Assembly: GCA_913031655.1 (NCBI GenBank)
Contig: CAJWFY010000037.1
Location: forward strand, 1-11,789
Source: an uncultured Flavobacteriaceae bacterium
Lineage (GTDB): Bacteria > Bacteroidota > Bacteroidia > Flavobacteriales > Flavobacteriaceae
Length of the DNA stretch: 11,789 nucleotides
Reading direction: 5' to 3'
Both the position numbers and the translations under genes were made by a program. Below are positions 6,505 through 11,789 of this stretch, piece after piece. The stretch's first letter is position 1, and every line of letters begins with the position of its first letter. The notes under the pieces were generated by a model. The model made no database searches and was not told where the DNA came from. It worked only from the letters and a program-made list of their open reading frames with translations.

Positions 6505-6535
6505 AAAAAACCCAAGTTTATTCTTGGGTTTTTTT
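6505..6535 (+). terminator. Strong intrinsic terminator
   Basis: AAAAAACCCAAG (6505-6516) and CTTGGGTTTTTT (6523-6534) form a 12-bp stem with a 6-base loop, and the 3' arm runs into a seven-T tract. It follows the second secreted-protein gene by 25 bases. Because the stem is flanked by A and T runs it could also work in the opposite direction. Confidence 0.92.
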
Positions 6536-6600
6536 ATTAAAATTATTAACTAACGCCCATTACTCACTTTATGCAAAATGGCAAATAAAATCTACTATTG

Positions 6601-7047
6601 ATGAAATCTACTCTATTTAGTGTAATTGCTTTGCTTGTAGCTTTTCAGATACATTCTCAAAATCCTATTTCTTTAAAAGATTCTCTAGAAATAATGAAGG
6701 TTATGAAGATTCAAGAAATTGCTTGGAACAATGGTGATATTGATGCTTTTATGGAAGGGTATTTAAAATCTGACGAGTTAGTTTTTTCTGGTAAATCAGG
6801 TCCAGTTTATGGGTGGGATAACACAAAAAAAAGATATTATATTTCGTATCCAAATACCCAAGTAATGGGTAAATTAAAATTTACTGTTAAAAAAATTAGA
6901 TCAATTTCCTTGAATTCTGCTTTTCTAATTGGTGAGTATTACTTAAAAAGAACCACACAAGATAGCTATGGTCATTTCACTTTATTATGGAAAAAAGTTA
7001 ATAACAATTGGCTTATAATTAGCGACCACACTTCAGCTGTAAAATAA
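6601..7047 (+). CDS. Secreted SnoaL/DUF4440-like (NTF2-fold) protein
   Basis: The product is 148 residues. The first 20 form a signal peptide (MKSTLFSVIALLVAFQ, cleavage near IHSQ). The rest resembles the NTF2-like DUF4440/SnoaL fold: an N-terminal helix (MKVMKIQEIAWNNGDIDAFMEGY, about 33-55) with the W-N-x-GD-x-x-A/F-x pattern, then strands with a G-F-S-G stretch, and a C-terminal FTLLWKKVNNNWLIISDHTS strand pair (about 125-144), typical of the family. Such domains bind small ligands or act as enzymes; nothing here fixes a substrate. An in-frame TTG directly precedes the ATG, and the ATG is preferred. It lies after a terminator, so it is its own transcription unit. It is 50 bases upstream of the VWA gene. 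A conventional promoter was not recognised. Confidence 0.87.
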   Translation: MKSTLFSVIALLVAFQIHSQNPISLKDSLEIMKVMKIQEIAWNNGDIDAFMEGYLKSDELVFSGKSGPVYGWDNTKKRYYISYPNTQVMGKLKFTVKKIRSISLNSAFLIGEYYLKRTTQDSYGHFTLLWKKVNNNWLIISDHTSAVK

Positions 7048-7097
7048 ATATTGATTTAACTTGTCTAAAGTTTTAAAGTAGCATAATTTTATTGTCA

Positions 7098-8216
7098 ATG
7101 AATCCACTAAGACAGACAGGCTTTTTGTTCACTAATTTTAAAGCTAAGTTTCAAACCCCTTTTGAAAAACTTTTTGAAATTTTCAAAGAATTAATCACTT
7201 ACACCTCCGGAGATTTTAATGAGGCGATAGATTGGCTAAAAGAACTCGATAAGGAATATGTTCTAACCGATGAGAACTACACAATGGATGACTTTATTGA
7301 AGATCTTTTAAATAAAGGTTATATAAAAAAAGAAATTGATCCCAACGGAAATGGAGAAGGAGTGGGTTTAACTGCCAAAACAGAAATGCTTTTACGTCAG
7401 CATGCATTAAAACAAATTTTTGGTAAAATGAAAAAAGCGGGTAACGGAAATCATACTACTAAGCAGCCTGGCTTAGGATTACAAGATTCCGGAGACTTTA
7501 AAGCATATGAATTTGGAGACTCTATTGAAAAAATTGCTATTACTGAAAGCATTAAAAATGCTCAAATTAAAGGTGGTTTAGATGAGTTTAGGTTAACACA
7601 AGAAGATTTGGTTGTTAATGATCAATTTCATCAGTCACAAATGAGTACAGTGCTAATGATTGACATCAGTCATAGTATGATTTTGTATGGTGAAGATCGA
7701 ATCACTCCAGCTAAAAAAGTAGCTATGGCTTTATCGGAGTTCATAACTACAAGATACCCTAAAGATAAACTTGATATTATAGTTTTTGGAAATGATGCAA
7801 GGCCAATTTCTATAGATGAACTTCCTTATTTAAAAGTAGGACCATATCACACAAATACAGTAGCTGGCTTAGAGCTAGCTATGGATATTTTAAGAAGAAA
7901 TAAGAAGTCAAATAAACAAATCTTTATGATTACAGATGGCAAGCCCAGTTGTCTAAAGTTAAAAGATGGGAGTTATTATAAAAATAGTAATGGTCTAGAT
8001 CCACATATTGTAGATAAATGTTACAACATGGCTCAGGTTGCAAGAAGGCTAAATATACCAATCACAACCTTTATGATTGCACAAGACCCTTATTTGAAAA
8101 AATTTGTTCAGGAATTTACAATGGCTAACAGAGGCAAGGCTTTTTACACAGGTTTAAAAGGTTTGGGTGAAATGATTTTTGAAGATTATGAAACTAACAG
8201 AAAAAAAAGAATTTAA
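7098..8216 (+). CDS. VWA-domain protein, partner of a MoxR-like AAA+ ATPase
   Basis: A 372-residue cytoplasmic protein with no signal peptide or membrane helix. The N-terminal half (1-180) is a helical region without an assigned domain. The C-terminal half is a von Willebrand factor A domain (about 182-365) with a complete MIDAS: D189-x-S191-x-S193 in MIDISHSM, T252/T254 in HTNTVAGL, and D280 in MITDGKPS. The gene is followed after 5 bp by a MoxR-type AAA+ ATPase. MoxR/VWA pairs act together as chaperone-like or metal-insertion machines on specific client proteins, as in magnesium or cobalt chelatases, RavA-ViaA and MoxR systems. The client here is unknown. The start is ATG 7098; an in-frame TTG two codons earlier is a less likely alternative. 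A weak TTG (7061) / TAATTTTA (7084) promoter match lies upstream. Confidence 0.93.
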   Translation: MNPLRQTGFLFTNFKAKFQTPFEKLFEIFKELITYTSGDFNEAIDWLKELDKEYVLTDENYTMDDFIEDLLNKGYIKKEIDPNGNGEGVGLTAKTEMLLRQHALKQIFGKMKKAGNGNHTTKQPGLGLQDSGDFKAYEFGDSIEKIAITESIKNAQIKGGLDEFRLTQEDLVVNDQFHQSQMSTVLMIDISHSMILYGEDRITPAKKVAMALSEFITTRYPKDKLDIIVFGNDARPISIDELPYLKVGPYHTNTVAGLELAMDILRRNKKSNKQIFMITDGKPSCLKLKDGSYYKNSNGLDPHIVDKCYNMAQVARRLNIPITTFMIAQDPYLKKFVQEFTMANRGKAFYTGLKGLGEMIFEDYETNRKKRI

Positions 8217-8221
8217 TAGAA

Positions 8222-9682
8222 ATGATAAATAAAATTAAAACACTTAAAGAGCTTAAAAAATCAGGATATATTTCTTTAGATATAAAGAAGGAAATGATAA
8301 AAAATTTAAGTCATAATCTAAAAAATGGCATCAGTACTTTTGAAGGAATTCATGGTTATGAAGATTCAGTAATTCCAGATTTAGAAAGAGCTATTCTTTC
8401 AGGTCATAATGTTAATTTACTTGGTTTAAGGGGGCAAGCCAAAACAAAATTAGCCAGGCAACTGACTAATTTATTGGACGAGTGGATTCCGTTTGTTAAA
8501 GGTTCTGAAATTAATGACGATCCTTTAAATCCTATTTCATTTTTTGCAAAACAATTAATTCAGGAAAAAGGAGACTTAACCCCAATTGATTGGATACACA
8601 GAGAAAATAGATTTTTCGAAAAACTAGCAACACCAGATGTTACAGTGGCTGATCTTATTGGAGATATAGATCCAATTAAAGCTGCTAGTTTAAAATTGCC
8701 TTATTCTGATCCAAGAGTTATACATTTTGGTATGATTCCTAGAGCTCACCGATGTATTTTTGTTCTAAATGAGTTACCGGATCTTCAAGCAAGGATTCAG
8801 GTTTCTTTATTTTCAATTCTACAAGAAAAAGAAATTCAAATTCGTGGATTTAAGTTAAGACTTCCAATTGATGTTCAGTTTTTATTTACTGCTAATCCAG
8901 AAGATTACACAAACAGGGGGAGTATAGTTACTCCACTAAAAGACAGGATTGGCTCACAAATAATGACTCACTATCCTAAAACTATAGAAATAGCAAAAAC
9001 CATAACACATCAGGAATCATCTATTTCTAAAAACTTTGATTCATCTAAAATTTATGTTCCTGAACTAGCTAAAGATATTATTGAGCAAATTGGTTTTGAA
9101 GCTAGAGAGAGTGTTTATGTTGATTCTAAGAGCGGGGTGAGTGCAAGGTTAAGTATTTCTGCTTTTGAGAATTTAATAAGCTCAGCCCAAAGAAGAATGC
9201 TAATTAATGGTGAATCGAACACTAGTATTAGAATGACAGATTTTAATGCTGTTATTTCTGCTATTAATGGAAAAATCGAATTAGTTTATGAAGGTGAACA
9301 AGAAGGTGCTAACGAAATCTCTAGACTTTTAATTGTTGAGTCAGTCAAATCTTTTTTTAATGATTTCTTCCCAAAAATTAAAAAATTAAAAAAAGAAACT
9401 GAAAAGGATCCTTACCAAGAACTAATGGATTGGTTTGTAGATAAAGAGTTGTTTTTAGATGAGAATTTAGATAATAAATCATATGAAGATACTTTTAAAA
9501 CAATTAAAGAATTAAAAGCTTTTGTAAAAAAGCATGCTCCTAATCTTGATTCAAAAGATGAAAATTTCATGTGTGAATTTTTACTTTGGGGACTGTCTGC
9601 TTTTAAAATAGTTTCAGTAACTAGGACTTCAAAGGGAATTTCTTTCAGCGATTCTTTCTCAGACTATATTAATGGTTTGTAG
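8222..9682 (+). CDS. MoxR-like / magnesium-chelatase-type AAA+ ATPase
   Basis: The product is 486 residues. The AAA+ core spans about residues 40-260. Walker A is GLRGQAKT (68-75). The Walker B position reads IFVLNE (179-184), so the usual Asp is Asn183 while the catalytic Glu184 is kept. A helix-2-type insert LPDLQARIQVSLFSILQEKEIQIRG follows in parts (185-209). Sensor 1 is N225 in FTANPEDYTNRG, and the arginine-finger region is TPLKDRIGS (237-245). The long C-terminal part (about 300-486) is mostly helical with charged segments. As I recall, the IF-NELPDL variant recurs in this subgroup, so the Asn may be a family trait rather than damage. It starts 5 bp after the VWA gene and surely shares its transcript. 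Expected role: ATP-driven remodelling or activation of a client protein together with the VWA protein. Confidence 0.95.
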   Translation: MINKIKTLKELKKSGYISLDIKKEMIKNLSHNLKNGISTFEGIHGYEDSVIPDLERAILSGHNVNLLGLRGQAKTKLARQLTNLLDEWIPFVKGSEINDDPLNPISFFAKQLIQEKGDLTPIDWIHRENRFFEKLATPDVTVADLIGDIDPIKAASLKLPYSDPRVIHFGMIPRAHRCIFVLNELPDLQARIQVSLFSILQEKEIQIRGFKLRLPIDVQFLFTANPEDYTNRGSIVTPLKDRIGSQIMTHYPKTIEIAKTITHQESSISKNFDSSKIYVPELAKDIIEQIGFEARESVYVDSKSGVSARLSISAFENLISSAQRRMLINGESNTSIRMTDFNAVISAINGKIELVYEGEQEGANEISRLLIVESVKSFFNDFFPKIKKLKKETEKDPYQELMDWFVDKELFLDENLDNKSYEDTFKTIKELKAFVKKHAPNLDSKDENFMCEFLLWGLSAFKIVSVTRTSKGISFSDSFSDYINGL

Positions 9683-9720
9683 ATTTTTTATAATATTTGT
9701 TTAACTAAAATTTATACATA

Positions 9721-10065
9721 ATGAGTGCATCAAAAGTCAATATTTTAAATTCTATTTGTTTGATAACAGTAGGATTATGGGGTTATCTAGAAGTAACTTC
9801 TCCAACTGCTTTAATTCCAGTGGGCTTTGGAGCTGCTTTAGCTTTTTGTATCCCTGGGTTAAAAAAGGAAAACAAAGTCATTGCACATGTCGCAGTTCTT
9901 TTAACTTTTGTTATACTGATTGCGCTAGTTGGAATGAGACTTCCAAAATCAATAGATCAGGGAGGTTTGGGACTTATTAGAGTTTTGCTAATGACAGGAA
10001 CCTGTGCATTGTCAATGGTTTATTTTATAAAAAGCTTCATTGCAAATAGAAAGGCTAAAAGCTAA
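9721..10065 (+). CDS. Small four-helix inner-membrane protein of unknown function
   Basis: The product is 114 residues, with four hydrophobic segments at about 8-24, 29-46, 54-72 and 86-108. Short polar loops separate them (KKENK at 48-52, KSIDQGG before the last helix), and the tail is basic (FIANRKAKS). I recall similar uncharacterised proteins in marine bacteria, with the same SPTALIPVGFG and KKENKVIAH landmarks, but I cannot assign a function. The ATG at 9721 follows the ATPase stop by 38 bases, so it may be part of the VWA/ATPase transcript or have its own promoter; no exact -7 match was found in the gap. It converges on blh with 24 bases between stops. Another overlapping frame across 9756-9980 has low-complexity content and is rejected. 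Confidence 0.85.
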   Translation: MSASKVNILNSICLITVGLWGYLEVTSPTALIPVGFGAALAFCIPGLKKENKVIAHVAVLLTFVILIALVGMRLPKSIDQGGLGLIRVLLMTGTCALSMVYFIKSFIANRKAKS

Positions 10066-10074
10066 GCGGATAAC

Positions 10075-10098
10075 TTGATTAAAATCAAATTATTTTTT
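10075..10098. terminator. Weak terminator-like hairpin between convergent genes
   Basis: TTGAT (10075-10079) and ATCAA (10084-10088) flank a 4-base loop and are followed by a T-rich run (10090-10098). The stem is short and AT-rich, so function is uncertain. It is the only candidate between the small membrane protein gene and blh, and it overlaps the blh stop codon. Confidence 0.3.
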
Positions 10099-10971
10099 CA
10101 TTTTTAAAATAACTAGAGTGTGTGGAAATGTGATAGCTGCTAAAAATGAAAAGAATATACTAATTAGTAAATTCTGTTGATCTTTTAAGAAGTAATACGC
10201 TGTTAACAATCCTATTATTGATATAACCCAGTAAATAGAAGCATCTTTTAAGTATCGAATAAATGTATTTTTAGAGCTTTCTCCGTATATAAAGTTTGAT
10301 TGTTCTATTATTGATGGTATACTATGCCATATGACAAAATAAACAGCAAAAGACCAGATTAGTGACGAACTAAAAAAAAGTGCACTAAGAATAATTACAA
10401 AAAAACATTGAGGGGCTAGTTGGGTCTTTAACTCATTAAAGTTCAAAAACAAACTAGTTATTGTGCCAATTGCAGAAAAGATTAAAATAGATGTAAGAAG
10501 CTCTTTAGTAATTATAAAATCTGTAATGTCAAATATTATCTCACTTACATAATTGTGATTTAATGTGAAAAGTGTAAAAAACAATAACAATCCATAAAAA
10601 AAATAAAATAACTTAATGATTGCTGAGCTGGATTTGTGCAATGTGGCCCATTGATGTTCTCCAAAATGATAAGAGCTAAATAGAATAAAAAAAATAATTG
10701 CAAAAGTTGGAATTAAATAAAAAAAACATCCACACAAAATAACCATCGCTAAATAAATAATAAATAATGATTTAAAAGAAAGGTTCTTTTTGCTTTTTTT
10801 CAATAATATCAAATCGTTAGCTCCGTGAATGATGCCAAATGATAAAATTCCTAAAAAACCAATTAGGTTGAGATAGTACTCATCTATAGTGTAAGACATA
10901 ATAATGCTAATAATCGAAGTAAATGTTATGAATTTATAAGTCTTACTGATTAGAATGTGGGAATTTTGCAT
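10090..10971 (-). CDS. blh: Brp/Blh-family beta-carotene 15,15'-dioxygenase
   Basis: A 293-residue polytopic inner-membrane protein with about seven to eight hydrophobic helices. It belongs to the Brp/Blh family, whose members cleave beta-carotene into two all-trans retinal molecules for microbial rhodopsins. The conserved iron-ligand histidines are all present: H49 in FGIIHGAND, H102 and H106 in SSYHFGEHQW, H216 in VIWHSIPS, and H284 in TFPHTLVI. The family's GxxHGAxD signature (46-53) is intact, so the enzyme is expected to be active. The start ATG at 10971 lies 22 bases after a minus-strand TATGTTTG element. It is divergent from the proteorhodopsin gene, a common flavobacterial arrangement, and needs a carotenoid pathway (crt genes) located elsewhere, as none lies in this window. 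Confidence 0.96.
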   Translation of the reverse strand: MQNSHILISKTYKFITFTSIISIIMSYTIDEYYLNLIGFLGILSFGIIHGANDLILLKKSKKNLSFKSLFIIYLAMVILCGCFFYLIPTFAIIFFILFSSYHFGEHQWATLHKSSSAIIKLFYFFYGLLLFFTLFTLNHNYVSEIIFDITDFIITKELLTSILIFSAIGTITSLFLNFNELKTQLAPQCFFVIILSALFFSSSLIWSFAVYFVIWHSIPSIIEQSNFIYGESSKNTFIRYLKDASIYWVISIIGLLTAYYFLKDQQNLLISIFFSFLAAITFPHTLVILKMKK

Positions 10972-10993
10972 TTTATTTAAACTTTTATTGCTG

Positions 10994-11001
10994 CAAACAT
11001 A
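10994..11001 (-). promoter_or_regulatory. Putative -7 element of blh
   Basis: On the minus strand the sequence reads TATGTTTG, an exact match to TAnnTTTG, 22 bases upstream of the blh ATG. No TTG was found 17-23 bases further upstream. It lies where the -33 element of the divergent proteorhodopsin promoter would be. Confidence 0.5.
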
Positions 11002-11021
11002 AAAATATTCATTGATTTATC

Positions 11022-11029
11022 TATATTTG
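11022..11029 (+). promoter_or_regulatory. Putative -7 element of the proteorhodopsin gene
   Basis: TATATTTG matches TAnnTTTG exactly and ends 30 bases before the ATG at 11060, leaving a leader of about 25 A/T-rich bases. The -33 position (about 10998-11003) has no clear TTG and overlaps the blh -7 element. The match also argues against the in-frame TTG at 11012 as start. Confidence 0.55.
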
Positions 11030-11059
11030 AGTCTTAACAAACAATTAATTATAATAATT

Positions 11060-11782
11060 ATGGAAAATTTTTTAAACGTAATGTATTTTTTAGGTGATGT
11101 ACCTGCTGCTGGAGATTTAGTAGGGATCACTTTTTGGATAGGAACAATGGCAATGATGGCAGCATCAGCTTTTTTCTTTCTATCACTTAACGCAGTTGAT
11201 GCTAAATGGAGATCTTCTATTTTAGTTTCTGGGTTAATTACTTTCATTGCTGCAGTTCACTACATGTACATGAGAGACGCTCATGCTGCTGGAGATAACA
11301 CTATAGTATTTAGATATGTTGACTGGATCCTTACGGTTCCTTTAATGTGTGTTGAATTCTATTTAATACTTAGAGCTGCTGGTGCAACCAAATCACATCT
11401 TACTCATTTAGTAGTTGCTTCTACTATAATGCTAGTTACAGGATTTATTGGTGAAGCTGGAACTATGGCTGGTGGAGCTGCCCTATGGGGATTATTCTCA
11501 GGTATAGCATATTTCTACATTGTATACATGATTAAATTTGGAGAATTAGCTAAGCTTGCTGCTTCTGCAGGAGGTGCAGTTGAATCTGCTCACAAGACTC
11601 TATCTTTATTCGTTATAATTGGTTGGGCTATATACCCAATTGGTTACATGGCGGGAACAGATGGATGGTATGATGTTATTGATGCTTTCATTCCTAATAT
11701 GGAAGTAATCTATAATATTGGTGATTCAATTAACAAAATTGGTTTTGGACTTGTAGTTTATAACCTAGCTGTTTCAAAATAA
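11060..11782 (+). CDS. Proteorhodopsin, green-tuned light-driven proton pump
   Basis: The product is 240 residues with seven transmembrane helices and is a retinal-binding proton pump of the flavobacterial clade. Key residues, with SAR86 proteorhodopsin numbering in brackets: H67 [75] in AAVHYMYMRD, proton acceptor D88 [97], T92 [101] and proton donor E99 [108] in RYVDWILTVPLMCVEF, and the retinal Schiff-base K226 [231] in INKIGFG with D222 [227]. The D-T-E motif marks outward proton pumping rather than the NDQ sodium or NTQ chloride types. The spectral-tuning position [105] is M96, the methionine usual in flavobacterial green-absorbing forms. The start ATG 11060 gives the usual short N-terminus; the TTG at 11012 would overlap the promoter element. 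Retinal should come from the divergent blh product. The gene is complete and ends 7 bases before the window edge. Confidence 0.98.
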   Translation: MENFLNVMYFLGDVPAAGDLVGITFWIGTMAMMAASAFFFLSLNAVDAKWRSSILVSGLITFIAAVHYMYMRDAHAAGDNTIVFRYVDWILTVPLMCVEFYLILRAAGATKSHLTHLVVASTIMLVTGFIGEAGTMAGGAALWGLFSGIAYFYIVYMIKFGELAKLAASAGGAVESAHKTLSLFVIIGWAIYPIGYMAGTDGWYDVIDAFIPNMEVIYNIGDSINKIGFGLVVYNLAVSK

Positions 11783-11789
11783 TAAAAAA

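Noticed and set aside
6541..6600. Search for a promoter of the SnoaL/DUF4440-like gene
   Set aside because: No TAnnTTTG element with a suitable -33 was found in the short gap, so none is annotated.
9756..9980. Alternative plus-strand frame inside the small membrane protein gene
   Set aside because: Its composition (Ser, Cys, Asn, Phe-rich, no helical pattern) is that of an off-frame translation, while the frame from 9721 encodes four clean membrane helices.
11017..11247. Minus-strand open frame overlapping the 5' part of the proteorhodopsin gene
   Set aside because: It is antisense to a certain opsin gene and covers its promoter; no recognisable domain.

Overview
The window is AT-rich (roughly 30% G+C by eye). 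It comes from a chromosome of the Bacteroidota, most likely a streamlined, light-using marine flavobacterium. The evidence is the flavobacterial proteorhodopsin with its retinal-forming partner blh, secreted proteins whose signal peptides end in A-Q or S-Q, start codons preceded by A-rich leaders without Shine-Dalgarno sequences, and several -7 elements of the Bacteroidota type TAnnTTTG.

Left part (1-2795): the start of an exported M23 peptidase gene runs off the left edge on the minus strand. Divergent to it is a housekeeping cluster: a small coiled-coil protein, the cell-division protein ZapA (TTG start), a structured intergenic RNA that looks like the flavobacterial 6S RNA, and ribonuclease Y. 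galE converges on rny and the two genes overlap by 8 bp at their stops.

Middle (3823-6535): the gap between galE and a TetR-family gene holds the decayed 3' end of a sulfatase gene, readable in three successive frames with internal stops. The TetR gene is divergent to two tandem genes for secreted, mutually related proteins of unknown function. A perfect 7-6-7 inverted repeat lies where the -33 region of the tandem genes should be, so the regulator probably represses them. A strong intrinsic terminator ends this unit.

Right part (6601-10065): a secreted SnoaL/DUF4440-like protein is followed by a VWA gene and a MoxR-like AAA+ ATPase gene 5 bp apart, a typical ATPase/VWA chaperone-like pair. 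The ATPase has Asn-Glu in place of Asp-Glu in Walker B. A small four-helix membrane protein follows.

Right end (10090-11782): blh (beta-carotene cleavage to retinal, minus strand) and a proton-pumping proteorhodopsin with the green-tuning Met (plus strand) are transcribed divergently from an 88-bp region with closely interleaved promoter elements. Together they supply the chromophore and the opsin of a light-driven proton pump. No IS element, CRISPR array, tRNA or rRNA is seen. The least explained items are the TetR-linked secreted paralogue pair, the sulfatase remnant and the coiled-coil gene before zapA.
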